Below are positions 24,347 to 31,711 of a stretch of DNA of 45,830 bases, piece by piece. Within the stretch, counting starts at the first letter, position 1, and the number at the start of each line of letters is the position of its first letter. The stretch is from JAAZNV01 sp049297375 (GTDB lineage: Bacteria > Patescibacteriota > WWE3 > UBA101185 > UBA10185): positions 1-45,830 of the forward strand of contig JBAQUF010000046.1 in the NCBI GenBank assembly GCA_049297375.1, given 5' to 3'. The notes under the pieces were generated by a model that saw only the letters and a program-made list of their open reading frames with translations, was not told where the DNA came from and did not search any database. The translations under genes and the position numbers were made by a program.

Positions 24347-24371
24347 TTATGCCCCGTTTAACGGGGCATAA
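24347..24371 (-). promoter_or_regulatory. Perfect hairpin between ssb and rpsR
   Basis: Arms 24347-24358 and 24360-24371 (TTATGCCCCGTT and its complement) pair perfectly around one base, so the real loop is a few bases wide. On the minus strand the hairpin is followed by AGTTTTTAAAAAT and then the rpsR ATG 12 bases away. It could be a weak terminator/attenuator that lowers rpsR relative to ssb, or a protein-binding site. No ribosome binding site is visible between it and rpsR. Confidence 0.6.
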
Positions 24372-24384
24372 ACGTTAATCAAAG

Positions 24385-24882
24385 TTATTTCTTTTTCTTT
24401 CCTTTTTCCTCTTCTTCAGTGTCTAAATCTCCTAAGTCTAAATCACCAAGATCGTCTAAATTAACTTCTTCTTCTGGACCAACTTCTTCCGCTTCTGGAA
24501 CTTCAATATCCACCAAGTCCTCATCTGTAGAACTTTCTTCCCCAACTTTCTTAGGAGTTAATATGATCATATCGTCAATTATTATCTCTGTCTTGTATCT
24601 TTTCTTTCCATCTTCTCCAACCCAATCTCTAGTTTGAAGTCTTCCTTCAACAAATACTTTTGTTCCTTTCTTTAAGAGCTGACCACAGATTTCTGCTAAT
24701 TTATTCCAAGAAACAACATTATGAAAATCAACAGACTGTTTCTTTTCTCCTTGTGTAACCCACTCTCTATTTGTGGCGACCACAAAACTTGCTACTGCAT
24801 TTCCTTGAGGAGTATATCTTACCTCAGGATCCTTTGTAAGGTTACCTATAAGCATTACTTTGTTTAGATTTCTTGATGCCAT
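24385..24882 (-). CDS. ssb: Single-stranded DNA-binding protein
   Basis: A 165-aa SSB with an intact OB fold: NKVMLIGNLTKDPEVRYTP, SFVVATNREW, VDFHNVVSWNKLAEI and KGTKVFVEGRLQTRDW. The tail (about residues 118-165) is acidic (EEVNLDDLGDLDLGDLD) but ends in KGKKKK. The usual terminal D-D-x-P-F tip, which recruits partner proteins, is missing, and the stop is clear in the sequence. It coats single-stranded DNA in replication and repair. It lies between rpsF and rpsR. Confidence 0.95.
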   Translation of the reverse strand: MASRNLNKVMLIGNLTKDPEVRYTPQGNAVASFVVATNREWVTQGEKKQSVDFHNVVSWNKLAEICGQLLKKGTKVFVEGRLQTRDWVGEDGKKRYKTEIIIDDMIILTPKKVGEESSTDEDLVDIEVPEAEEVGPEEEVNLDDLGDLDLGDLDTEEEEKGKKKK

Positions 24883-24905
24883 AGTGTCTCCTTGCCTCCT
24901 TCAAC

Positions 24906-25187
24906 TCATTTCTGAGCTGTAATTAGATACCTCACTAAACCTGATAGCAGATTTAGCTTTGCCTTTAATTTTGTAACTATATCTGATTCACATTCAATAG
25001 AAATCACATCGTAAAACCCCTCTGTATTGTGCTTTATTTCATATGCAAATTTCCTTCTTCCCCAAAAATTCGTTTCAACAACCTTTGCACCTAAAGATGT
25101 AATTATTTCTTGTACTTTCTTGGAAAGATTAGTTGCTCCTTCTTCCCCAAGATCGTTTTTATAAATTGTCATTATCTCGTATTTCAT
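24906..25187 (-). CDS. rpsF: 30S ribosomal protein bS6
   Basis: A 93-aa bS6 starting MKYEIMTIYKNDLGEEG, with FWGRRKFAYEIKHNTEGFYDV as its conserved middle strand (given in part: GRRKFAYEIKHNTEGFY). It pairs with bS18. The start is ATG 25187; the frame stays open seven codons further to a TTG. A promoter (25213-25240) lies just upstream, making rpsF the first gene of the rpsF-ssb-rpsR operon. Confidence 0.94.
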   Translation of the reverse strand: MKYEIMTIYKNDLGEEGATNLSKKVQEIITSLGAKVVETNFWGRRKFAYEIKHNTEGFYDVISIECESDIVTKLKAKLNLLSGLVRYLITAQK

Positions 25188-25212
25188 AGTTTTTTCTTGT
25201 ATCAACAATAAG

Positions 25213-25240
25213 ATTATATATTACAAATATTGTATGTCTA
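25213..25240 (-). promoter_or_regulatory. Promoter of the rpsF-ssb-rpsR operon
   Basis: On the minus strand TAGACA (25235-25240) and TATAAT (25213-25218) are 16 bases apart, giving a leader of about 20 bases before the rpsF ATG. Confidence 0.6.
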
Positions 25241-25326
25241 CACTTAAATATCTAATCTTAATAGATAGCAGAAACCCAAATGCTTTGAAGATACTACATA
25301 AAATTCAATAAAAAGGCAAATACTTC

Positions 25327-26439
25327 TTAAACACTAAAGTTAAATTCTATGATATCTCCATCCTTTACCACATAGTTTTTACCTTCAAGTCTTACTAAGC
25401 CCATTTCTTTAGCCTTCTTTAAACTTTCTATTGGTTTTAGATCTTTAAAGTTAACAACTTCAGCAGATATGAAACCTCTTTCAAAGTCTGTATGAATTTC
25501 TCCTGCTGCTTGTGGAGCTTTAAATCCTTTTTTTATTGTCCAAGAATGAACTTCTTTAGGTCCCATAGTTAGATAGCACTCTAACCCCAAAAGGTCATAG
25601 CATTTCTTTATCAATTTATCTAACCCCGTTTCTTCTACCCCAAGTGTTAAAAGATAGTCCTTTTTCTCCTTTTCATCAAAATCTGAGAGCTCTGCTTCAA
25701 CTTTTGCACATATAATAATAGCTTCACTGTGATCTATAAGTATCTTTTGAGCAAGTTTCTGCTTCAATTCATTCTCACAAACGTTAAGTACATAAATCAT
25801 TGGTTTTAAAGTTATTAAATTGAACTCTTTTATTAATTCTTTACTCTCTTCATCCAAGTTAATATTTGAAGCAAATACCCCTTTTTCTAGTTTCTCTCTG
25901 ACTTTCTTTGCAACTTCTAGTTTCTTTATCACTTCTTTTGATTTCCCCACTCTTGCATCCTTTTCCAACCTTCCCATAAATTTATCTAGTATTTGAAGAT
26001 CAGAAAGAATTAGCTCCGTGTTTACTACAGCAGAGTCATTAAGAGGATTAACAGATCCTGCTCTTATTACGTTCTCATCTGAAAAGTCTCTTATCACATG
26101 AGCAATAGCGCTAACTCCTCTAATGTGACCAAGAAATTCATTTCCTAATCCTTCTCCTTGAGATGCTCCTTTTACAAGACCTGCAATGTCAAAAAACTTA
26201 ATTATAGAAGGAACTACTTTTTCAGGTATTTGCTTATCGATTCTTGGACAATCATTTCTAACATACTGGCAAAGAAGGTCTAATCTGTAATCTGGAACAT
26301 CTACAATACCGACATTAGGTTCAATTGTTGCAAAAGGATAATTTGCAACAAGAGCTGCTTGTCTTTTAAGAAGTGCATTAAATAATGTAGATTTTCCAAC
26401 ATTAGGAAGACCAACTATTCCTACTGATAATGAAGACAT
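25327..26439 (-). CDS. ychF: Ribosome-associated ATPase YchF/OLA1
   Basis: A 370-aa Obg-family NTPase. G1 is GLPNVGKSTLFNAL, G3 is FFDIAGLVKGASQGEGLG, and the G4 position reads YVLNVCEN (NxxE, as in YchF, which prefers ATP) rather than NKxD. The C-terminal TGS domain follows GPKEVHSWTIKKG and ends VVKDGDIIEFNFSV. Length is exactly that of the family. It binds the ribosome and affects start-site choice and stress responses. Confidence 0.95.
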   Translation of the reverse strand: MSSLSVGIVGLPNVGKSTLFNALLKRQAALVANYPFATIEPNVGIVDVPDYRLDLLCQYVRNDCPRIDKQIPEKVVPSIIKFFDIAGLVKGASQGEGLGNEFLGHIRGVSAIAHVIRDFSDENVIRAGSVNPLNDSAVVNTELILSDLQILDKFMGRLEKDARVGKSKEVIKKLEVAKKVREKLEKGVFASNINLDEESKELIKEFNLITLKPMIYVLNVCENELKQKLAQKILIDHSEAIIICAKVEAELSDFDEKEKKDYLLTLGVEETGLDKLIKKCYDLLGLECYLTMGPKEVHSWTIKKGFKAPQAAGEIHTDFERGFISAEVVNFKDLKPIESLKKAKEMGLVRLEGKNYVVKDGDIIEFNFSV

Positions 26440-26515
26440 GAGGTGATTATACAGCTTTGTATTCTTTTGAGCTCATAAAACCAGAGTAAGTTGTTGACGT
26501 CAGACTGGGCATCAA

Positions 26516-27085
26516 CTATTCAATAAGTAGACCAGCCAAATTCTCGATCTCTTCCTTTAACCCTTTGTTATGCGGTGTTTCAAGAACATAGTTATAGTTA
26601 CCCTGTAACTCACTCCTTGATCTTATACTTTTCTTTCCAACAACATTCATTCCAAGAGTTTTGCAATATTGAACAACATTGTTTGTACAAACATCTGTAT
26701 ACTTTGGTTCATCTGCTCCAACACAAACAACTATTGCCTTCTTTTTACTAAACTCATCTTGTTTATTTGCTGTATAAAGAACACTGCACCTGTCTATGAA
26801 GTTTTTAAATATTCCTGGAGGCATACTAAAATAGTTTGGACAAACAAACACTAATCCATCTGCTTGCTCCATCTTTTCCATAATTTCCTTCATATCATCC
26901 TTTTGTGCACACTCTAAGTTTTTATTGCAGTATTCTACACATCCTCTACAAAAACCAATATTCTTCTTTCTTAAGAGAATAACTTCATTTTCTATTCCTT
27001 TTTTCTTAAGAAATTCTTGAATAAAAAGTATTAGAGCTTCAGAGTTTCCTCTCCTTGGACTCCCACAGATACTTAATATTTTCAT
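26516..27085 (-). CDS. NADPH-dependent FMN reductase / flavoprotein
   Basis: A 189-aa flavodoxin-fold protein. The FMN phosphate loop is GSPRRGNSEALI (residues 8-19) and the ring-binding segment is CPNYFSMPPGIFKNF. Cysteines in GFCRGCVEYC plus a further Cys (LEC) form a cluster-like pattern seen in iron-sulfur flavoproteins, so it may carry a 4Fe-4S cluster or redox-active thiols. The substrate is unknown. It is on the same strand as ychF and tgt but with gaps of 60-75 bases. Confidence 0.85.
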   Translation of the reverse strand: MKILSICGSPRRGNSEALILFIQEFLKKKGIENEVILLRKKNIGFCRGCVEYCNKNLECAQKDDMKEIMEKMEQADGLVFVCPNYFSMPPGIFKNFIDRCSVLYTANKQDEFSKKKAIVVCVGADEPKYTDVCTNNVVQYCKTLGMNVVGKKSIRSRSELQGNYNYVLETPHNKGLKEEIENLAGLLIE

Positions 27086-27145
27086 ACTAGTATTTTAGCA
27101 CTGTGCAGATTGTATAGAATGGAGAAAAGTAAAAATTAGTCAAAA

Positions 27146-28330
27146 TTATCGAAGTTTCTCCATCAAAATTGAATAAAATCTCAAATTGTGAATGGTAGCA
27201 AGTCTATAAGCAGAAGGTTCTTTTATCTTAAATAAGTGAGATATATAGCCTCGGGTATAATTTTTACACAAAAGGCAATCACAAGCTTTACTTACAACAT
27301 CCTTATCACCAGTGTATTTACTCTTCTTAGGTGAAAAATAGCTGTAAAAATCATCTTTTCTAACATTTATACTATCAATTGAGTCTGCATTAAATACATA
27401 TAATCTTCCATGTCTTGCGTCTCTAGTTGGGAGTACACAGTCAAAAATACTAAACCCTAAATCTACACATTTTACTATATCATCCGGCTTCCCTACTCCT
27501 AAACCATAGAGTAAATAATTATCAGGAGAATTTTCTGCAATGACTTTTGGAACATCAAAATTAAATTTTCCGTCATTCATCATTGGCCAACCTCCATAAC
27601 CCAAACCATCAAATCCAATTTCAACTAATCTTTGTGTACATTCTTTTCTTAAATCCAAAAAGTTACCACCTTGAACAACTCCTAAAAGACAAGGTCTGTT
27701 CTCTTTAGTTAAATTTCTTTCTTTGCAAATCTTAAGAAACTCTTCTTTAGATCTTTTTGCCCAAAGAATAGTTCTTTCAACTGTTTCTTTTGCTTTTTCA
27801 TAAGTTGCATTTAAATCTGTAAAATCATCTAACACCACACACATGTCTGGATTTATTAACATTTGAATTTGAATTGATTTTTCTGGAGTAAGTTTGATTT
27901 TCTTTTTCTTAAATAAGTTACTTTCAGAATAAAAAGTTACTCCCTCATTATCTACGTATCCATTTTTATTTTTAGATTTTTTTAATAAGTTTAGTAAATT
28001 ACTTTTAAAAAGATTTTTATTATTTTCTTTTAAATCTAAATTAGATTTAGCTAAAGACATAACTTGGAATCCACCAGAATCAGATATTAATCCTCCATCC
28101 CATGACATAAATTGTCTTATACCACCATATCTTTCCAACATATCTTGTCCTAGATCTTTATATAAGTGGTATGTGTTTACAAGTACTCCAGGGGTCTTTG
28201 TATTTTCTATATCTATAGAATCAAGAGTCTTTAAAACTGCTCTTGTTGCATCAGGAAAGAATATTGGAAGGGGTATTTCTCCGTTAATTGTTTTAAATTT
28301 TTTAATTTCCCTTTTCACACCCTTTTTCAT
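27146..28330 (-). CDS. tgt: tRNA-guanine transglycosylase
   Basis: A 394-aa Tgt that swaps guanine-34 of tRNAs for preQ1/queuine. Catalytic features are present: SDSGGFQV (general base Asp), VVQGG, GLGVGKPDD and the nucleophile Asp in FDCVLPTRDARHGRLY. The zinc site is CDCLLC with a later His (TIHNLRF). An insertion of about 35 Lys/Asn-rich residues sits after SLAKSNLD, making this copy a little longer than bacterial Tgt. Its start overlaps the stop of the Fic gene by 4 bases (ATGA), an unusual pairing. No queuosine synthesis gene is visible. Confidence 0.92.
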   Translation of the reverse strand: MKKGVKREIKKFKTINGEIPLPIFFPDATRAVLKTLDSIDIENTKTPGVLVNTYHLYKDLGQDMLERYGGIRQFMSWDGGLISDSGGFQVMSLAKSNLDLKENNKNLFKSNLLNLLKKSKNKNGYVDNEGVTFYSESNLFKKKKIKLTPEKSIQIQMLINPDMCVVLDDFTDLNATYEKAKETVERTILWAKRSKEEFLKICKERNLTKENRPCLLGVVQGGNFLDLRKECTQRLVEIGFDGLGYGGWPMMNDGKFNFDVPKVIAENSPDNYLLYGLGVGKPDDIVKCVDLGFSIFDCVLPTRDARHGRLYVFNADSIDSINVRKDDFYSYFSPKKSKYTGDKDVVSKACDCLLCKNYTRGYISHLFKIKEPSAYRLATIHNLRFYSILMEKLR

Positions 28331-29394
28331 TTTAAAGTGTAATAAGTAGACCTTCCTCCACCTTTTCTTTTTAATACCCCTAACTTAGCAAGTCTTTTAA
28401 AATCTAACGCTCTTGTTGCTTTAGCTCTATTAGTAATTTTTTTATAAGTAGAATCAGTGATGTAACCGTTGCTTTCTATATACGCTATTATTTTTTTATC
28501 ATGCAACTTCACAGACGTTTCAGGATTAGAACTAGCTTTAGATAGCTCATTAAATAATCTTGTAAGTTCATCTATTATTCCATCGGTGAAGTATTCTAGC
28601 CAATTTGTGAAATCTATAGAATTCTTAATTTCATAATAATCGCCAAAAACACCTACGTTCTCAAAGTACTCAGATACATTTTTGTTGTAGTAATTCTCAA
28701 AGCTAAACAAATTAAAGGTGTTTAAACCCATCCGTGATAATAAAAACTTAGTGAGAAGTCTTGCTGTCCTACCATTTCCGTCAATAAAAGGGTGTATTAC
28801 TACAAAGTGCTTATGAAATATTCCAGAAAGGATAATTGGATCAATTACCAACATGTTTTTATTAATAAAACCAATAAGTTCTTCCATAAGTTTATTTACA
28901 TCTTTGCAATTAGGAGGCAAATAAACTATTTTTCCGTCTCTAGGATTATTTACAACAACAGGTTTGTTTCTATATTTACCCTCATCTGCTCTTAAAATTA
29001 AACCAGATGTAACTTTTTTATGAATTTTCAAGATTAAGGAGTCACTTAGAAGTATCTTACTCATCTCTAAACTTTTTGTGTATGAAGTATTAGATATACT
29101 TTTATCAGTAATTATTTTTAAATATTCCAGAGCTTCGTTATAGTTTAATACTTCCCTTTCAGTATCTCTAATATGCTGAGGTTTATTCTTAAGTATTTTT
29201 TTAACTTCAGTTAAAGGGAGGGGGTTTCCTTCTATACTTGTAGAAGAATGTGTAGATTGTTCTAGAGCCATTTTCTCAAATTTCAGCAGTACTGTCTTAG
29301 GATATCTTTTAAGGTTTAATTTAGTGGTTAAAGATGTTATTTCCTTTATGTTGTTAAGTATTTTGGATGTTATTGTATATTTAGGATTAAACAT
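28327..29394 (-). CDS. Fic-family protein with N-terminal inhibitory motif
   Basis: A 355-aa Fic protein. The catalytic motif HPFIDGNGRTAR is intact (His about residue 201), so it should transfer AMP or a related group to a target hydroxyl. The inhibitory helix motif [ST]xxxE[GN] occurs as SSTSIEGN at about 50-57 (class II, intramolecular inhibition). The C-terminus looks like a winged helix (KIIAYIESNGYITDSTYKK). I place the start at ATG 29394; the frame stays open upstream but that part is the promoter. It is coupled to tgt. The target is unknown; such proteins often lie in toxin/defence loci. Confidence 0.92.
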   Translation of the reverse strand: MFNPKYTITSKILNNIKEITSLTTKLNLKRYPKTVLLKFEKMALEQSTHSSTSIEGNPLPLTEVKKILKNKPQHIRDTEREVLNYNEALEYLKIITDKSISNTSYTKSLEMSKILLSDSLILKIHKKVTSGLILRADEGKYRNKPVVVNNPRDGKIVYLPPNCKDVNKLMEELIGFINKNMLVIDPIILSGIFHKHFVVIHPFIDGNGRTARLLTKFLLSRMGLNTFNLFSFENYYNKNVSEYFENVGVFGDYYEIKNSIDFTNWLEYFTDGIIDELTRLFNELSKASSNPETSVKLHDKKIIAYIESNGYITDSTYKKITNRAKATRALDFKRLAKLGVLKRKGGGRSTYYTLK

Positions 29395-29407
29395 AGATAT
29401 TAGACTA

Positions 29408-29436
29408 ATACTAGACGAATAATAGACAAATGTCAA
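29408..29436 (-). promoter_or_regulatory. Strong promoter of the Fic-tgt operon
   Basis: On the minus strand TTGACA (29431-29436), 17 bases, TAGTAT (29408-29413). The ATG lies only 13 bases downstream of the -10 box, so the mRNA should be nearly leaderless; no ribosome binding site is visible. Confidence 0.65.
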
Positions 29437-29460
29437 TTAGTTTAAACTGGAAAAAATCCA

Positions 29461-29530
29461 AAAATGCGCTCCCGTGCATTAAGTCGAGCAGTCCTACCCT
29501 ACTACTCTCCTTTCACAGAAGCGCATTTTT
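29461..29530 (-). terminator. Inverted repeat AAAATGCGCT / AGCGCATTTT
   Basis: Ten-base perfect arms at 29461-29470 and 29520-29529, separated by 49 bases, lie at the island boundary. On the minus strand the second arm runs into a T-rich stretch (ATTTTTGGATTTTTTCC), so it can act as a backup terminator after the hairpin at 29556-29598. The large loop is unusual for a terminator and could hold a small structured RNA. Confidence 0.5.
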
Positions 29531-29544
29531 ATCCCCAAGTTTTT

Positions 29545-29598
29545 AAAAACTTACAGGATGTGAGTGTTGGCACTATTTCTAGTTTTCACTCACATCCC
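29545..29598 (-). terminator. Terminator hairpin T1 after the 217-aa gene
   Basis: Minus-strand arms GGATGTGAGTG and CACTCACATCC (29588-29598 and 29556-29566 region) close a loop containing AAACTAGAAATAGTGCCAA; a T run follows (29545-29549). The loop and flanks match hairpin T3 (31650-31705) closely. Confidence 0.75.
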
Positions 29599-29621
29599 AA
29601 TATACTTAGACTTATACTACC

Positions 29622-30275
29622 CTAGTAAAGCCCACAATACCCAAGTTCCCTTACCCGAATGTGAATGGGCATTATGTGCTTCATATAACTTGCCACAGCA
29701 TCTTCTACATTCCGATACTTGTTGGCACCAGGGTTCCGTCTATGATAGGTGATGTTATCCCGAAGGTCTTCCTCGGTACTGCCTCCATTTAAAGAAGCCG
29801 CCCACAATACCATTCGTTCCCCTTTGGCAGCGGGTTCTTTGTCATAAGCAGCCTGGCCATCACCACCAGTAAACCGACGGTACAAACTTAGTGCCTCAGA
29901 GCTAGGCTGCCAGCTGTCAGGCATATAAAGGGTTCTGCCACATTTCGTAGCGGAAAACCACTCTCCCTCTTCTTTAAGAAGAATTTCATCCTGATCAGGA
30001 TGGCCTATCAAGGCAATGACCGTCCTACCCCCTACCTTAACAATGTTGTAGGGAACTGATGGATTCCTAAAGTCCAATCCTGTTTTGTAATGCAGGACTG
30101 GGCCACCTGGAATCTGAAAATAATGCCATCCGTTCCTGTTTACCGGACAGTCCTTAAGAAACTCTATTTGATCGAAATAGAGTTCCGGCCAACGACCTCT
30201 CATACAATCGTTGGATGCATCAGAGATAGCGCAGGTCAACGAATCAAAACTTGGAGCAGTTTTTGACTTTGCCAT
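29622..30275 (-). CDS. 217-aa unknown protein of the Csx3 island
   Basis: A 217-aa soluble protein (starts MAKSKTAPSFDSLTC) with no family I recognise. It contains mixed alpha/beta segments, for example PYNIVKVGGRTVIALIGHP and KGERMVLWAASLNGG, and a C-terminal helix with several His and Arg residues. I choose the second of two nearby ATGs (30275) because AAGGAGGT then lies 7 bases upstream. Its G+C and codon use are higher than in the core genes. It has its own long leader and its own terminator. Its neighbours are the Csx3/AAA pair, so a role with them is possible. Confidence 0.7.
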   Translation of the reverse strand: MAKSKTAPSFDSLTCAISDASNDCMRGRWPELYFDQIEFLKDCPVNRNGWHYFQIPGGPVLHYKTGLDFRNPSVPYNIVKVGGRTVIALIGHPDQDEILLKEEGEWFSATKCGRTLYMPDSWQPSSEALSLYRRFTGGDGQAAYDKEPAAKGERMVLWAASLNGGSTEEDLRDNITYHRRNPGANKYRNVEDAVASYMKHIMPIHIRVRELGYCGLY

Positions 30276-30302
30276 TTTCATACCTCCTTCAGGTTATGAC
30301 TT

Positions 30303-30459
30303 CCCGCAGGCTGGCGGGTTAAATTAAAGGATTTCGTGACAATTACATCACAATCTGTTACACAGAATCTAGCTATAATCGGCTAGAAAATCCCCTGCCC
30401 AGAGTTGGGCTCTTCTTTCTTCTATAACTCCTCGATCTATATTCTGATCAAGAAGTTAT
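30303..30459 (-). other. Structured leader of the 217-aa gene
   Basis: The stretch 30276-30545 has no ORF but at least four hairpins: 30303-30318 (CCCGC/GCGGG), 30368-30387 (TCTAGC/GCTAGA), 30397-30410 (GCCCA/TGGGC) and a 14-bp stem 30424-30437/30446-30459. In the last one two pairs are G-U on the minus strand but would be A-C on the plus strand, so the folded RNA is the minus-strand transcript. No standard riboswitch recognised. Confidence 0.5.
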
Positions 30460-30537
30460 CTAAACCTATGTTAATTTCTTTCGTTTTTCTCCTTTCTATT
30501 TTTGGGTTTTCAGAACTTTTCAATTTTTGAAAAGCTC

Positions 30538-30589
30538 AAAAAACTCGGGAGGTATATTGGCATCTTTCCAGATATTCCAACTACCTCCC
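30538..30589 (-). terminator. Terminator hairpin T2 after the csx3 homologue
   Basis: Minus strand: GGGAGGTAGTTGG and CCAATATACCTCCC pair around AATATCTGGAAAGATG, followed by GAG and six T (30538-30543). The csx3 stop codon is followed at once by TCTCTTGGGAGGT, the same string that follows the stop codon of the 672-aa gene. Confidence 0.75.
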
Positions 30590-30595
30590 AAGAGA

Positions 30596-30907
30596 CTAAT
30601 CGATCAGATCCCCAGGTAAGTACAGATTACTATGGCAAACTGCCACAACGTATCTTCCTAACTTAGGATCAAACACAGCTACGGTCTCGTACAAGTGTAA
30701 CAGACCGTGGGCAATAGCAACGGCCACAGGCAGGGATGCCGGGCCGTTGATCTTGATGATAGAACCACCAGGCAGTTTGCCAGAGGCCTTCATCCCATCA
30801 ATTCGAACGGTAGCGTCCCGCACAATAACATTATTTTGTGCAGGTTCGTTGGAATTAAATCCAACTGTCAACACATCCCCCTGGATATCAATCAAAAACG
30901 AAGCCAT
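30596..30907 (-). CDS. csx3: Csx3-family (Crn3) ring-nuclease homologue
   Basis: A 103-aa protein that I match to Csx3/Crn3, the ring nuclease that degrades cyclic tetra-adenylate made by type III CRISPR systems. Shared features as remembered: the INGPASLPVAVAIAH segment (compare GRGPIWLHCFLAH in the Archaeoglobus protein), VAVFDPKLGRYVV (compare VAVYDPRLG) and HSNLYLPGDLID (compare HSELREGDVID). H67, D80 and H92 fall at the conserved positions; the Arg after DP is Lys. Length equals stand-alone Csx3. The gene starts 13 bases after the P-loop gene with AAAGGAG before ATG. No cas gene is in the window. Confidence in family is good; activity is untested. Confidence 0.8.
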   Translation of the reverse strand: MASFLIDIQGDVLTVGFNSNEPAQNNVIVRDATVRIDGMKASGKLPGGSIIKINGPASLPVAVAIAHGLLHLYETVAVFDPKLGRYVVAVCHSNLYLPGDLID

Positions 30908-30920
30908 TTTTCTCCTTTTT

Positions 30921-31529
30921 CTATTGTTCTTGTTTCTCCAAAGTAACTAGAGAAACAAGATGATTTGCAAGAGCTTTAACCATTGATCGACAGGAATTAT
31001 CCTCACCTCTTTCAAGATGATGAACACTTCCTCGAAGAATACCGTCTGGAGCAACTCCTTCGACTATATCTTCAGTGCCAAAGTAATCAGAAAACACTTC
31101 AGCAACGATCGTAAGCCCTAACTCTGCACAAAACTCACGCCATGGTTCCATTCGCTGGCCCCATGTTTCATCCTTCCAGTTTCCTGCCAGGATTACTGCG
31201 TGAGTGGCGTGCGACATAATCATCCGATTTTCATCGGAGGTTCGCCCGCCTACATCGATAATGGTGAGAGGGGTGGTGGCTTTTTCAACCCACTCAGCCC
31301 GAACTGCGGCAAACTCAGGAGTGAATTTGGACTTGTAGTCCGTTTTCAACTGCTGGGCAAGCTCTGGATCGTTCTGAGCGGCTTCACTAAACCACGCCCC
31401 TTCACCATCAGGACACGCCGTTATAACATACGGGTACGGCGCACCCTCAATCCGTTTGATTGCCTGCTTCAACCCCTCTCGCAGGCAGGACTTCCCTGAA
31501 TGGGGAGGTCCACAAAGAACAATTTTCAC
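30921..31529 (-). CDS. P-loop ATPase resembling the AAA domain of Csx3-AAA
   Basis: A 202-aa P-loop protein: Walker A GPPHSGKS (residues 7-14), ACPDGEGAWFSEAAQ at about 39-53 and Walker B LTIIDVGGRTSDENRMI (about 92-108). As I remember it, the C-terminal AAA domain of fused Csx3-AAA proteins (cyanobacteria and others) has the same G-P-P-H-S-G-K-S loop, the CPDGEG segment and the D-V-G-G-R motif. Here that domain is a separate protein, encoded directly before the csx3 homologue, so the pair looks like a split Csx3-AAA. It probably gates or powers cyclic-nucleotide turnover. GTAGAGGTG precedes the ATG. Confidence 0.75.
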   Translation of the reverse strand: MKIVLCGPPHSGKSCLREGLKQAIKRIEGAPYPYVITACPDGEGAWFSEAAQNDPELAQQLKTDYKSKFTPEFAAVRAEWVEKATTPLTIIDVGGRTSDENRMIMSHATHAVILAGNWKDETWGQRMEPWREFCAELGLTIVAEVFSDYFGTEDIVEGVAPDGILRGSVHHLERGEDNSCRSMVKALANHLVSLVTLEKQEQ

Positions 31530-31562
31530 CTCTACTCCTATAGGATTAACTCAATTCTGCCT

Positions 31563-31613
31563 ATTATAGATAACGACTTGAGCTTTGATTAGCCGCCTCT
31601 CAAAAAGAGGTAA
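31563..31613 (-). promoter_or_regulatory. Possible -10 box and hairpin in the AAA/csx3 leader
   Basis: On the minus strand a hairpin (31588-31613; CCTCT/AGAGG core) is followed by TATAAT (31563-31568), 34 bases upstream of the ATPase start. No good -35 is visible at 16-18 bases. The rest of 31530-31649 is featureless. Confidence 0.35.
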
Positions 31614-31649
31614 TAGCGCTTAAAACAGCACTAGTATCTTTCTTTGAGA

Positions 31650-31705
31650 AAAATAAAAACTTGCAGGAGGTGAGTTGGCACTATTTTAGTTTCCAATCAC
31701 CTCCC
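31650..31705 (-). terminator. Terminator hairpin T3 after the 672-aa gene
   Basis: Minus strand: GGGAGGTGATTGG and CCAACTCACCTCC pair around AAACTAAAATAGTG, followed by TTTTTATTTTT. It is the best-formed copy of the hairpin family. Compared with T1, the stem has a G-C pair where T1 has T-A, a compensatory change. Confidence 0.8.
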
Positions 31706-31711
31706 AAGAGA

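Noticed and set aside
29545..31705. Integron attC sites, because similar hairpins follow each gene
   Set aside because: The hairpins run into T tracts and lack the R/L core sites (GTTRRRY, RYYYAAC); terminators fit better.
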